NCBI GenBank assembly: GCA_964036155.1 | Contig: OZ038423.1 | Span: 36,595,249-36,659,248, forward strand | Length of the DNA: 64,000 nt | Direction of reading: 5' to 3' | From: Diploscapter coronatus | Lineage: Eukaryota; Nematoda; Chromadorea; Rhabditida; Rhabditidae | Shown here: positions 30,501 through 45,500 of the stretch, one piece after another | How the letters are laid out: every line of letters begins with the position of its first letter | How positions within the stretch are numbered: position 1 is the first letter of the stretch | Position numbers and translations under genes: made by a program | Notes under the pieces: generated by a model | The model's input: the letters and a program-made list of their open reading frames with translations, nothing else | The model's database searches: none | What the model was told of the DNA's origin: nothing

Positions 30501-33500
30501 GTAGTCGCTCTGCGGACTCGCCAGCAATCGGCGAATTACCTTCTGCTCGTCCAGTAATTTTTCGTATCTGATTTTTCCGAATTAACCAAACTAGAATCAA
30601 AACGACATAAAAGTTAATTTTGAATGTATTTCTGGTTTTTTTTTTTTTTAATTTCCTTTTCCAAACAATAATTTATAATTGAAGAAAGCACTGATTTTTT
30701 CGTCAATTCAAATTATGTGATGCAAAATTTGAAGAGTCTGTGTGAAAATTGAGAAGATGTGCATCGCGCAAAAGCATTTTTATCGGCAAATAAAGGGAAA
30801 AAGAAAAAAGGAAGTGACGATGATTCAATTTGATGAAAGGGACGAGGCCAGAGTAAATAGTGCATTTTTGACAAGTTAGTCTTTTGAGCTCTTATTGATA
30901 ATAAAATCAAAGTCCAGTATCAGTCGACAAATTCAAAAAAATTCACTCTTCTCATTAAGCAAAAGTGAAGATTTACTAAACTTAGCAATAAAACCACTAT
31001 TCTTGATTTTTATCGTTGTATTGCGAAATTTGAAAATTACTTACCCACTAGGTTTCTCTTTGCGTTTATCCATTTTTGGATCTGGATCTGCCAGGGCCTG
31101 GTTTACGAGCAGGAAAAGATGAAGCAGCATTTTGATCGTCATGACTGGAGGCTGAACCGAAATGACTGTTTTGCAGGTCGCATTCTGAAGACCCGCAAAA
31201 TCATTCAAATTATCAAGGGCCAAAGTCCGATTAGGTAGACAATTCTTTGAATTTCACATGAGCAAAGTGAACCTTTTGCAGGCAAAAACTCGTTCATACG
31301 TAATTTGCGACAGGTCCGAGAAAAAGTTAGGAGATTTGGGAGTAAAAAGCGGGGATTTCTTGCAGTTTTTGGCAACGGAAGCCGAGAGTTTCAATGAAAA
31401 ATTGATGAGATGTAAGGACGAAATACGGCGTTAGGGAAAAAAGAGACGGGGGACCTCGTAAAATCTCATACACACGCACGTTGAATATTTCCTGATTTTC
31501 GTTGCAACTTTTTCTTGGAAAATTAAATTGATTTTCTTTAGACATTCGAAAATCATGATATTTGAAAAATAGCTTATCTTATTGTTAGCCTTTCTTGACC
31601 ATTCTGTTAAGCCATAATAATCCCGATTCTCAAAAATTTATATAGTTTTCAAAACATTCCCACCAACCTTGTTGTATAAATTGAAACGGAAATGTTTTCC
31701 CATAGGAGAAATCTGGTTCGAATTCAGAAATTTTCGAAATTTTGGAATTCCAAAACAAAAAAGGTTCGCTGTTGGTGCATGAATCATTCATATCAGGACT
31801 AGGGAATTATGATTCTTTTAGCGAATAAAACAAAGATATGGCAAATATTGATTCCCGGTGTCTTCGGGTCCATGTAAAATTAGTGAAAGGAACACTCTTT
31901 TAGGGCGTCTTTTTTGTAGGGTCTGCATTTGCCGGGCAAAACTGAAGGGTAGCCTTGGTTTTTTCTCGCAAAGCGCCCCTGGTTATGAATTGCCGCTTTT
32001 CTGCTTCTTCCCTATTTTGTGAGGGCAGAAAATTGTGCTCCAACTATGGGGCGCCTCTTCTCGAAATTTGCCAATTTCAATTGAGCTGCTTATGCTTATA
32101 ACAATCATCCTCGAGGAAATTGTGAATGGCTGGAGGAACACGGAAAAATTTGCGAAATAGACAAATAGGGTCAAAATCCGAGGGAGACGTGAGACGGGTA
32201 GATTTTAGGGAGGAAATTGTAAAATCCTAAAACAAAATTATCAGATCGTTCAATAGGTTTGTGGAATTGGAACATTTATCAAAAGCATATTTGCACCATA
32301 CGCTCCTGGCCGGAAATATTGAGGATAGCAATGAAGTGGCCGGGAATGCTCATTTTACATACTAAAAAAATTTTGACTAACTTCAAATTTCGAGACCCCA
32401 AAGTTGACCGCTATTTGATCGGGAATAAAAAAAAATTAACGAAGTTTCTATTAAAGGGATATGAGAACATCAAAAATATTAGGCTTTAGCGAACCAAGAT
32501 TTTGGCAATCATTTTTAAATTTATGAGAGCATCTTCGAAATGTTCGAGATTTCAAAGTTGGCTGATATTTGATCGAAAGAATGAAAAATTCATAATGTCC
32601 TCATAAAAAGCCTGAGAAAATAGCCTTGGGGGTGAATCCCGAGATTTCTCAATTGTAAAAGAAAATCCGAAAGGGAGGAAAAGTCTTTGGAGTCTCTCAT
32701 TTCATAGCTCCCCGGCTCCATATGACATGGTTGAAGATGGAAACTAAAATTGTCTATAGAAACGGGAAGATACAAAGAAAGGGGGATGAATATTCTAAAT
32801 GAATTTCTGCTGAAAAACAAAAATGGAAATAAGGACAAGGAATGAGACCGAAGTTGAAAAGTTGAAGAAATTACTAGCTGTCTGTCGGCATGTTTTATGG
32901 CCTATTTCGGGGTAATTTCACAAAGAACGCGAAGGGATGAAATTAGAATATGATGCATGGAGTTATTCAACATGCTATTATTGAAATTAGAAAAAGCATC
33001 GTATTCTCGATGCTGTTTTTATCAAAGATAATAAAATAAAATTTGGAATTAGTAAATAATTATTTCAAACCCCAGGAACTATTGCTTTGATATGAGTGAC
33101 GATTTTTAAAATAGACTCTATGGAACCTCGAAATTGACTTTTATTGAAGGTGAAAGAAATCCAGATCAAAAGTTGCTGGAAAAGTCGAGATCATTCGATG
33201 CTCCTTAGATGAGTATTTTAAAGATTTTTCGTGCATGCACTATTTTTCTGCTTAACGTATCGGTTTAGAACAAGTAAGATGATCCCCAGAGCCCTAGTCA
33301 AAACGCAATGCTGATTTTTGTTTCGCTCATTTTTACTATCCAGTGATTTTTTGTTCCGTTTTACTTGAATTTGTGCAGGCGAAAGAGGAATTTTCGAGGA
33401 AGGATAATAGATCTTCGAAAATATTTACATCTCGTTTTTATCTTCGGCAAAATAGCATAAAAATTGAAATTTTGAAGAAATCCTTGTATATTTCGCATAG

Positions 33501-36500
33501 ATAAATGTCTTAATCAAAAATTTAGACCAAACCTCGGAAATCAAAATGAGTTTCTATGGAATGGAGCGAATTTTCAGTTCAAAATAGGCATGAATAAGAT
33601 TGCGTGCGATTTTCCTCTTTATCGATGAACCTTCATGGAGGATTTTAGGGTGTTTACAAAAACAAAGAGAAGATAAACTATATAGATAAACTGACCCTTG
33701 TTGTTTTCCTGAATTCGGCGCTCATTATTTCCATCATCCTCTGGACCATTCTGAAAATTTGAATCAGCATTTATATTTTCAGAAAATTTCGAAAATACTC
33801 CGCCTAGAAATAGCTAAATAAGATAAAAACGAAGGATCGAGTATTAAATGAGTCGTGCATTTCCAAGTTTTCATTTTTTGATATCGAACCTCGCTTTTTC
33901 AAAGGGCAGAATTCAAAAATTCGATTTTTCATGCAGAATGCATTTGAAGACTGATTAAATTTGCTGCTTTCTTGTCATTGACCGGACGTCTAAAAGTATA
34001 AGGCAAAGAAGCGCACCTTCACACATTCCCTCCTTCCAAAGCGAATTCGCCAACTCGACTTGCAAAAGACCTGAAATTGACCGAATAAGGAAAAGATCTC
34101 GAGAAATCAGAAACTTGCGCGGAGCTGCTAAAATTATCACCTCAACCTTACTAAGAATTCAATAACTCGAGATGTAACTTCACAATAATTTGAAATTAAA
34201 GTCGAGTCTGACACACATTTCTATTCGAAGGAACCCCGAACCAACAATGTCACTTATCCCTAGAGATTTCGGGCAAAATCTGCGATATCCCTTTCCAGAA
34301 AATCCACGTTTAATCCAAAATAATCTTCATCATTCGCCGATGAAAATATTTATATTTCTCGGAAAAATTCGGGGAAAGTGAGGATTTGTGAAGATATCGA
34401 ATTACCAAAAATGTAAATGTGGGCTGGCGCTCCATTTGGCTGATGATGGAGTTTAATATTCACCTCGATGAAAATGCCTTGGGGGACAATTTGAGCGGAA
34501 GATGAACATAATATGGACCCGAAGACTGGAAGATAGGGGCCAAATCGCAGGAAAGCTGCAGTGAGGAGCGGGGCTATTGGAGACTGCACGGCATATTACT
34601 TAGAATTGAATAATTAATACTGGGTCATTTAATAAGATTTTTTTTAGAATTTTCAGATTACCATTTTTTTTAACTTCAATGCCATTTTCATCATCTCTAA
34701 ACAAAGGATATTAGGAAATTGAAATGCTAATTTTTCAGTTCCAAAAATTTATTGGATGACCTAAATTTCAATCTCGAGTGAAAGATATTCAGGAATTTGT
34801 ATGCAGTGCGGTTGCCAACATCCTTTATGAGAAGGGACGTACACTTATTTCCCAAAGGCTATATGACTGAAAAGAAAGAGTAATCTAATGAAATTGCTCT
34901 TGCTCTGAAGCAGAAGCCAACTTGTTAGGCGAGTAATAAGGTGCACAACGAAATGTGGTAGCGTTGATTAATTCCTCTCTAGTACAAGCGTTAAACTTCC
35001 TTATTTGAAGAAAGCAAGCGTGAAATTAGCTAACAAAGGAGTTTATGTAAATGCTATCCCGCTTTTAGGGAATTTAATTAGGAACGAAAAATATTACGTG
35101 ATTTTTACAAGGGTGGTTAACAAAGGGATCAGGCTATTCAAGCATGGTGCGCGTCACTACACAAATTAGTGCTTAAGCTAACTAGACTACGAAATCATGC
35201 CGATTTAATTTCATTTTTGTACCTAGAAATACTCGTTTACTCTTCTTTTTGGAAAAAAAGTTGAATCACAATGCGAAGGATTGATATTTTACCTAATAAT
35301 AAGAAATCCTAACCCAAGAAACTAAAATGTCTCTTCTCTATGAGAAGAAGGAAATCCGTTAAAGCAAAGGCGTATTTTACCCAGATCAAGTAGGATAAAA
35401 ATGATCGAAATTTTAAAGAAAAAAAGAAGATAAGACACGTTATTTGTAAGTGACAAATTTTAGCTGATACCCAAATCTGCCGTATGATACGCTAAGCTGG
35501 GCAGATCTGAGACGTGTTTTCCACTGCAAAATTTATCCTCATCATCATCTCGTCCCATTATTAAAGATAGTAATGCAAAACTGACTGGGATAATTCACCG
35601 CATAAGGGAGATATTTGCGGTGGAAAACGTCCCAGGTTTGAAACTGGGTACCAGCTTGTTTGCAGACGAACTCTATTCTTACGAATAACGGGCATACGAG
35701 GTTTTCACTCAGTATTTAGATAAAGAACCGTAATTTAGAAGGGAATGGTAAAAATATCACAGCCGTGGATTTAGGCGTTACCTACCCGTTATGCTGACTA
35801 TGTCACAAGTATCTTTTGAAAAAATCTAGTCCCAAATTACAAACCATTTAGCCATCTAACCAACCAACTACCAACCAGTCAACCATTCGTTCAGTCATCA
35901 GGGTAGATGCGTCTCAAACCGGGACGGGGAATGAATCTGGAATCACTTCTTGCTTGTCCCCGACTTTCAGGAACAAAATGTTCGAAATTATGAGTTTCTA
36001 TGGTAAACTTTTATTTTCAAATTCGACATTTTGAACATTCTTATTCATGAAGTTTCTAAAACTTGGAAACAAGCTGAGCCTGTTTCGGAATTACTAGAAA
36101 ACTCGACATTTTTGAAAACCATAAAATAATTTAAAATTTCGCCTATTTTGCTCACTTTTCATATTTCAGGTACTTTCAACTCATTGCAAGCTTTCTGCTT
36201 ACCTCCTCTTCTTGTCGTCGTATCGCTCGAAGTACTGTGAGGTGATTGGATGGAGGACGCGTCCCTCCTCATACAGCTGCAGATTCTCCTGGACGACATA
36301 GCCCAGCTGCGGCACGAGTCTGTCCCTCGTGTCGATCAGCACTGCGTAGTTTGGACTCTCGATCCATCTCTGCAACAAATCCATTCATTTTCGACAGGGC
36401 TATGAATTTTAGACACGCATAGCGAGATAGTATGTCTTTTCAGGAGAGAAAAGAGCATGCTCTCTCGAAAATACACCATTTTGTTATGCGTGTCTAAAAT

Positions 36501-39500
36501 TTGCAGTCCTGATTTTCGAGACACAATTCCAGAAATGAAAAATAATGTAGTCTATAATAAAAAAGCTTGGCAAGAACTTAGAACACGTCAAATGCCAGAA
36601 AAAAATTGTCCATCACTTTAAACGTGATTATACTTTGAATCCTGTACCTGATTTCCCCTATGCACTTTGGAGAGAAACTCCTTCGAGGCTTTCGCAGTGA
36701 GATCCCAGCCGATTATCACGCCTCTGTACCCATTCGACTGAAAATCGCAGGTTTTGGATCATCTTATAAAAATGCAATCTTCAATTTGCCTTGTGCTTGA
36801 CGACGTCACCAACCCGGAAGATGACGTGCGGGGCGCGTTCTCTTACTTCAGACGATACTGAAATATTTTTTATTTGAATTTTCACTTTCAAAAATTTCAT
36901 GCTATTGAAAATTGTGTGAACTTTTTGCTGTTATTGAATCCAGCTGAAAGTTCATTCTATTTCTTCCTACTCTCACTACCCCTCTTACCTTTTTAAAGAA
37001 ATTTATCGGGACTCAGAATGGTAGCAGCTATATGACGGAGGACTTAGTTAGAGGACACTTTATCAGGTTTTTTTTTTTTTAAATACCTCCCGTCATCTCA
37101 TAGTTAGGACTTCCGTCATTTAGTAGAATGCCTTCCGTCCTCCGTTATATAGTAACTGGCATTCAGAATCAGTCGAATTTTGAAGAATTAATGTTCAAGT
37201 CCACTCACATCCATACATCTTTTGCTCGTCCGTCTGCTCCTTCCTGGTCTCGATGAGTTTCTGTCTGTCTTCATGGCTCATCTGCATCAGCTCTTCTGTA
37301 CTCATCGTATCGTCCACGGGCATTCCCTCCATTCGCAGGCTGGAAAACGGTAGCTCCACTCCCGCGGCCGCTGTCATTTCGTGCAGACTGTCGATCAGTC
37401 TGAAATTTATGTACCCCAATGCAATTTCTTTAAAAATTAGCATAACTGACTTTTTGCGTAAAAGTCACTTTCATACTGTTTCAGTCAAATGAAGTGGTCT
37501 CGTGTGCCGAAAAATAGCGAGAAGCGGAGAGAAAATTGCGTACCCCTCTTTCCATTATTCCCCACTGATCCTCCTTTCTCTGCACTTTAGCCTCCCTCTT
37601 TGCGCATATCTCGCAAAGGACGCTCTTTAACGCACAAACTATCACTTAATCTGGTCGATGCAGTAAGAAGAAAAGAATGGGAAAAATAATTTTTGAATGG
37701 AAGATCTTGAATAAGTTTGAAAACGGTGAAATTCGACAATTTTCGATTTTCGTTAAAAATGAATCAACCTTTGGAGTCTGTACTTGACGTGGGAAGTAGA
37801 TTCTGGACAGAGGTAATATTGTAGGGGCACCGCCAGAATAATCAACGCGAACCAGTGATGCGGCTGCAGGTCCATTTTCTGACAGCTCGAAAATTTCAAA
37901 TCTTCAAAAAAAAATTGAAATTTTTAAAGCATTTCAGCGAAAGCGCTGGATTTTTTTTCTTGAAAATCTACTTTTCGAATTATGCAAACTTTCTTCACAA
38001 GCAATCGTAAAAATCCACAATAGAAAATCATAGAAATTCAAGGGAAATCTTCAAAATTAAACTTGGCACAGAAATCTACAATACAAATGAAATTGGACGC
38101 ATTTTGAACAAACCGAAAAATTACAGTGTAAGCAAAATTTACAATTTAAGAAAAATCACTGAATTCTGAGAAAATTCTCTTGAAAGAATTGATTTGATTA
38201 TCTCCTTTACTGGCTCTGCTTCTCTTCTATTTTACATGATGTAGACCCGCAACAATTCATCCCACTGGCAGATTTCTCCGGTTGCAGGACATTTCACAAT
38301 TCCGTTGGACTGCAAATTCTTCGATTTTAAAAAGTTACCAAATTTTTTTTTAAATTACTATTCCCTCCATTTTTGAATAGTGGATTTACGTGTCTCTACA
38401 TTTTTATCACTTTCGAAATGCATGATTTCATTTCCTCTTCTTTAAGATATTATTGACTCGTGTATTTTTAGGCCGTTTTTTCCAAATTCTCCCTACCTCC
38501 CTCAATGATTCCAGAGCCCTCAATCCATAAACGTGTCCAGAGGGGAAGATGTAAGGCACATTGTCTTCGTTCAGAACGTCACCAGTTAATCCACATAGAA
38601 TTCTGAAATATCTCATTTTTCTAGAACCTAATTTTCAAAAATACCTGCTATTAGTGATATGAGCGAGTGGGAGGTCGTGCGAGATTGCCCAGGCCTTTTT
38701 GTTGCAAGCGGGACAGGCCGTTTCGTGAGACTTTTCGTCGTGGCACATCGGGGTTTTGTGCGCCGCAAGCCCGCATTGCAGAGCCATTGAAAAGGCAGAT
38801 TGGGAGGGAAGCTGAAATGTTAAAAAACATCTTTAGGAAATTTTATAATTTTGAAAAAAAACCTTATATAAAATCTATTTCTTCAAGAAGAAAACAAAAG
38901 AAAAATACCTGATACAATCGGAACAACTCCCTATTGAATTGATCAGCCAATTCGTGCCATCTTTCATCGGAGAAGTATTTCTGCAATCGCATCAACGGCT
39001 TGGCCACACTTGCACTGTCATTCGATCTGTCCGTATCCATTTTATCGTCCGTAATTTCCTCGCTTTCATTTTTCATTGCAAGACCCAAACCACCCATGCT
39101 AATTACACCCATCATCTAAAATAGTAACTTTTCTCTTTTAAAGAAAGTAGAATTTACAGTTTGAATTTCATCCGGAAAGTCACTCTTCTGATTCGATGGA
39201 ATCTGCGTCCTGATGTACTCGATGGCCTTCATGGATTTGCCTTCACGAACCAACTCGATGACTTCCTGAAAATCAGCAATATTCTTGAAAGAAGACAAAA
39301 AATAGTAGATTTTTCTTTTTATTATTTTGATTTTTCAATTTTCAAACGACAGTTCTCCAACCTGAGTCCTCATGTTGATTTCCAATTTGCTGTTCATCCG
39401 TTTCAGTTTCGATCTGTGCTCGTCTATCCATTTCATGCAGGGCTTGGTGTTGTGGTCTACTCTCAAAGACTTCTCCACCTGCAAAAAGGCAATAATTTGA

Positions 39501-42500
39501 AAAGTCCAGGTTTTTCTTTTCGCTTTCATTCATCCTTCTCTTCTATTTCTTTCTGAACCATATCTTCAAATTCTTAGAAAAAATAGTAAGAATAACCTGT
39601 TTAGCCGATTGAAATACATCGAAATCTAGCATGTGGGCGACATCGAAGTGATCAGACACATCTTTCGCAATATCCAGATGACCGCAACGCATCAGATATT
39701 GAGAGATGAGACGAGCGGTCTGCAATTTCGACCTTCATTCTTCATTTCCTCTCGAATTTCCCTACCCGATGTTGACTCTTGCTCCAACACTGCAACTCAT
39801 CGTGAGTCGACGGGTTGACGTTGGACTGTTCTCTGAAAAATGCAACTTTAGACCATTTTAATGAGTTTTGCTCAAAGAAAATAATAAAAGAGGAAGAAGC
39901 TGTGACTTCAAGTTTTTCTTTTATTCAGTTTTACCTGAGATAAGCAATTCTCCTCCTCATCTCCGCAATCACTTCTTTCTGTGACTCAACGATACTCGTC
40001 ACTGCTTTCTGCATTTCTGGAGCGTGTTTGGACAACAAGTTGAAAGCGTTTGCAACCTGCAAATAATCACTCAATTCGATTCTCAAGGAAAGTAATCGTT
40101 TCTTGTGTGTTTGCATGGTCCTCAATCCCTTTTCTTCAAGGAATTTCTTCTATCTCCGCTTTTTTGACATTTTTATGAGCCTGTAAACTTTAAAATGAGT
40201 AGGAAACTCGAACCGTTTCAACGGGAATCGGCTCCTTGGCCCCGGTCACTTTTTGCTTGATGACTGCCGACGCCCGCTTGATTGTCGATGCATTTTTCTC
40301 CAGAATCTTGTGCCCATTTCGGAACTTCCTGTTGAGTTCTTCGTAGGGAACTCGAAATGTCGAGTACTCGAGGGTGCTGCTTTCACAGACGGACGGCTTG
40401 ACCATCATGAATGAGACTCTGAAAAGAGCATCGAATCTTTAAATTCTTGGTCCCTTCACAATTACTTCTTTTTCAGCTAGTTCCTTGAAAAGAATATTAC
40501 TTTTTGGCAGGAAATAGGAGCTGATTAGAAAATCAATAAATCGATATTTCAACCTACCGATTACAGTACAAGTCAGTCCAAATTGCTCGATCCCAATGCC
40601 AATTCTAGCGCATCGCAGCCTAACTGCTGGCTTGCAATCGATCGGGTTTGAGTTCTGCCAATTGAAAAACGAAGGGAAGAGAAACGGGACGAAGGGGCGT
40701 GACGAGCTCTGCAGAGTTGATAATCGATTAAAAAATCGTGCAAATCAAGAATAAGGCTCGAATCCAACTTTATCTCGGATAATCCTATCATAATTAAAGC
40801 AAGAGCTAATTAGATAATTGGGGAATTAACAAAAAATCACGAAAATGAAAGAAAATGAACATCCATAGAGCAAAACCCATGTGATACGCTCGCAATAAGT
40901 GCTGCGCCAAGTGGATGGTGTAAGGTTGGGGTGCAATTTTATTCTGCATTTTGAAATTCGTTTATTTTTTGTCGTCTGTTTGTAGTTCTTCGCGAGTCTT
41001 TTTGTTTCGGGTAAATGGACCTACCGGTGATTCGCTACGTAAAGGGCACCTATGTGGAGACGCCGACCGGCAACAAAGTCGCCAAACCCGATCCAGGGCA
41101 GGACTCAAAAATTTGTGGAACGCAAAACATAGTGCTGAATGGAAAAGTAAGCTTTCGTTTTTTCTTATCGATGATTTTTATTTCCCATAAGACGCAAATC
41201 ATTTTCTTCTAACTATATGATATTTTTGGAAAATTGGGCAACTTTTAAAAATGTAACTTTTCCAGTGTATAATTCATAAAGAAGTCGCGATGCGAGGAGA
41301 CATGGCGAACATTCGCTGTGGCCGATTCTGCATCATCGGGCCGCGAACCACGATTCGACCGGGCAACAAGAAATTCAGCAAGGGCGTCACTCTGATGCCC
41401 GTCCACATCGGGGACCACGTCTACATCGAGGAGAGTTGCGTTATTGCCGCTGCACAGGTTGGCGGATTCATTAAATTTCAACGAACCAATATCTTTTTAA
41501 AGCTCGGAAGAGAAATTCGGAATAATTTTGAGGTAAATCACGTTTTTTTCTAGATCGGTTCATACGTGCACATCCGCAAGAACTGTGTGATCGGGAAGAG
41601 TGCAGTGCTGAAGGACTGCTGCCAGGTCGAGCCCGACTCCGTCGTGCCTGCAGACGCTGTCTACCCGCCTTTTTCGTTGATCGCTGGGAATCCAGGTTGA
41701 TTTTTTGCTTTAAATTTCTTTGAAAACCACAAACCTCATATACATGGGATAAAAATATTGAAAAAAAATCATGAACTTTATAAGTATGTCTTATATTTAT
41801 CATTTTTTCTTTTCTTACATTTACTTACTTCTAAAATGAGAGGCCTCTTGTAGTTAGCGCTCTCTTTTCTCCATATTATTTCTCAGAAGAGAAGGTAGTA
41901 ACTACAGTGAGCCAAAATTCGATGGTAGATACAGAGAGCATTTTGTAAAAAACTTTTTTTTTTTTTCTAAATTCTTATAGAATTTCAAGATTGACTATTT
42001 TGCAGCGAAAGTGATCGGCCACACCCCCGAGTGCACGGCGGATTTGATGGTCGAAGCGACGCGAGACTACTACGACAATTTCATCGCGACTGCAGTCGCT
42101 GACAGCTCGAATTCATCCCTGACTGCAGACGATTCCCATTCCGCGGAGAGGAGTACTGTCACTGCTAAGTAACTATTTATCTGCCTTATCATTTTACCGG
42201 GAATTTGTTGTTAGTCGCATTATGTCAGGCAATTACTAAATGGCGGAGCGTGTCTTTTCCATTTTCTTCCAAATTACATTTTATTGATTATCTCTAACTA
42301 TAGAACTTCGCACATTTAGTAATGGCCTTGTATCATAATGACACAAGACATGCTGAATAGAAAAGTATACGCGATTCCTTTTCTCATACATTTTTCCATG
42401 TGTGTTGTGTCGTTATGTTTTGCGGATTACAAGTTACCAAAAGTACCTCTGATCTCGTCATTTTTGAGAAATTTAGAACTATCAGATCATTTAAGCTACT

Positions 42501-45500
42501 GTGAAATAGATATGATTTTCTAGACTATTTTCACTTGGAACAATCTGAATTTCTACATTTTTTTTGCAAAGAAAAAGGAAATTTAGAAATAAATTTATTT
42601 ATTTATTCTTTATAGATAATTTTTCATCAAATATTTTATATACGAAAAAGAACGACGAAGAACAAACAGACGCAAAATAAACGAATAAGGCATGAAACTT
42701 TGAGAGTTGGACAGGTATGATTGGGGTGGGTTAAAGGAGCTTCAACACTTCATTGATAGAAGTTGAAAAGGAAATTGATAATTCTCGGAACTCTTTCAAG
42801 GTGTCAACGATTTTTATCTCTTCAAAATTACAAAGGCATCTCAGCCCTTCGCGCATCGCTTCACCTGAAAAAGAAGCGCATAAACGAGAATTTTCAATTT
42901 TAGCTTTCTGAAGAAAATCCGCTTGTAAACTTTCATTCCGCTTCTCAGATAGTTTGAATAAAGCTTATCTTCACTCCTTCATCTCTCAACTTGCCGATAA
43001 TCCCCCTGAAAGGAAAAAATGGATGTGTTGAAAAACATCGATTGGATCGGACAAATAGAAATCTGCGTGACGTCATTTTGGGCCTTTTCTTCAAAAAATC
43101 AATATTTAAAAAAATCGATTTTTTTTCAAAACGACGTCACGATTTGAAAACACGTCGTTGTACTTCAGAGTCATTTGCCTGAATTTCACCTTTTCAAAGA
43201 CATCTAATTTTCAGGCAAACGACATATAAAAATTGCATAAAGAATCACTAGAGTTTAAAAATTTGAAAATTCAACAATCGAGGGAAAACGAAATAATTAG
43301 AAAAGTACTAGTTTCAATCAATCAAAATGTGTGAGCGCTGAGGGGACGAATAGAACATTTTCCGAGCAATTTGAAAATTCAGCTAAGTCGAAAATAAGAT
43401 CAATTTTCAGATTAAAGTAGAGAACTCACTTAAATCAAGAATTTTTGCCTAATTTTCTAGACTAATCGAGCTACTTTTGGAATAGAACCGGGATGATCCT
43501 AGAAACTAAATAAAAATATGGATGTGATGGGAAGATGATAAAATTTGATAGGGACATACGCGCATAGAAGGTAAAGGATATTCATCATCAGACTATACAA
43601 ATCATGGATGGATTCAAATTTTGGTAATTTGGAAAAATCGAATTTTTTATTTAAATCTATTCTTCCCGAATTACCACTGAAAAATGATAAATTGGCAAAA
43701 ACTAAATAAATATCTTTTTCTTTAAATCCTTAAGAAAAGCACCGCTGTATGAAATGATTAGAGCTATGTGTTTGGCTGATCTGATAATCAATGATAAGGA
43801 TTACTGCAATTGGAAAGAAGGGAAAGATGCGTCGTAGGGAGAAACCGAATCATTTCAAGTCGAACGAAAGGCAAACACGATTCCTTGAATTTCAGATGAA
43901 AAATTCCAACTAGAAAAAACATAGAAATTTGTGACTAGTTGAGTATTCGAAAAATTTCGAATTTCACAAAAATAACAAATAAGTCAATTTTTAAAATGAA
44001 CTTCGAAAAGGCAGTGTCGGAATTCGATAAGAAAATGATTAAGAAATTGGGATTTCGAGTATCTTTTCATCCAAAAATGAGTACTTTTCCCCCAGAAATT
44101 ACAAAATAATAATCGAAAGATTAGAGAAGAATTTAGGAGAAAAATAGCCAGTTTTAAAGAAAAGTATTCGGAAGTATAAAATTATACCTTTTCTGTGAAG
44201 AAAATGACATTTTTGTGGTTTGGCAGGGATTAGCTTTTGTGGTGGGAGGAGTGGCCTCCCGTTCGTTTCTCGTAGGTCAATAGTTTGAATAGGAAATAGA
44301 CTAGGGATAGATTGATGGCAGCTAACAATAGGGGGACTTTCCAACGCAGTAGCCAGGCCTGACAATTTTAGATCATAGGGTTTCATAATTTTCGGGATTC
44401 TAAGGATGCCTAATATCCCTTAGGCTCATATAAAACGAAATCTGAGGTATTTTTCAGCAAGTTTATCGACTTCTTGGGGGAACTAGGATCATAACTTTGA
44501 TAATTTTGAATTTTGACATTTCTCAAGAAAATCCTGGACCTTTTGAAAAACCAGGTCTTCGTTTTTTCCAAGCTTATATATATTTTTTAAAAACTCACCC
44601 TCAATCCCGGATGGAATAGATATCGAAGTGGATTCGCCCGTAACAGCGCCTGTTCTTCCTGATCGCGAAGCACTTCCTGCCGTCGTTGAGATGCTAACCG
44701 AGCCGCCTCTTCTCGACGAAGTCGCACCTAAAATATTATTCAAATTCAGACTGATCAGGTATTTTTGCATAGGAAAAATGTATAGCTTCAAATTTTTGGT
44801 CAGACTTAGAATGATTGCAGCTTTTTCTCTATCCAGAATTCTCTTTATCTTATTGGTTCATAAAGTATACTTCGTTAAAAAGGTGATGAAGATCAAACAT
44901 CTTCTCGAGAGAATTCATTAATTTTATTTCTTACTCCTCCAGTTTCCAGCTCAGCCAAATTCGGAAGACTTCCCATGTTCTCTTGACTTTCTGGGCTCGA
45001 TGAGGGGTCGACTTTCCTGTCGCGAGAAGACGCTAGCGTCGATCGGCGATTCAACATCTGAATTTTCAAAATTACTGATTTTTTAACATTGTTATTGATT
45101 TTCCAAGATTATAGATTTCGTTCATTTTCTTTGATTATAGAACGCTCATGTTCGAAATCTCACTCGGAACGAATATTGCATCATCATTTCTTTGGCAGCC
45201 CGACTTTACAACAGAAAGAAAAAGAAAGATAGAAAGGAAAGGCACACTTCTCTCAAAGCCGCTTTTTCCTTGCACTCTTTAGAAATCGTGGATTTCAACC
45301 CAGAAATTTACAGAAGATAAAAAAAGATTAGCGTAAAACTCACCGAAGAAGGGTCGTTAACGTCGTTTTGTCGCATCAGGGACGGTCGATTTCTCCTTAG
45401 CCGGGGCTGGCCCGATTCTGTTATCACGTACTGATCGTAGTGATCATCACTGGAATTTAGCCTTTATCAATGATAAGAAAGATCTTACATTCTTTATACA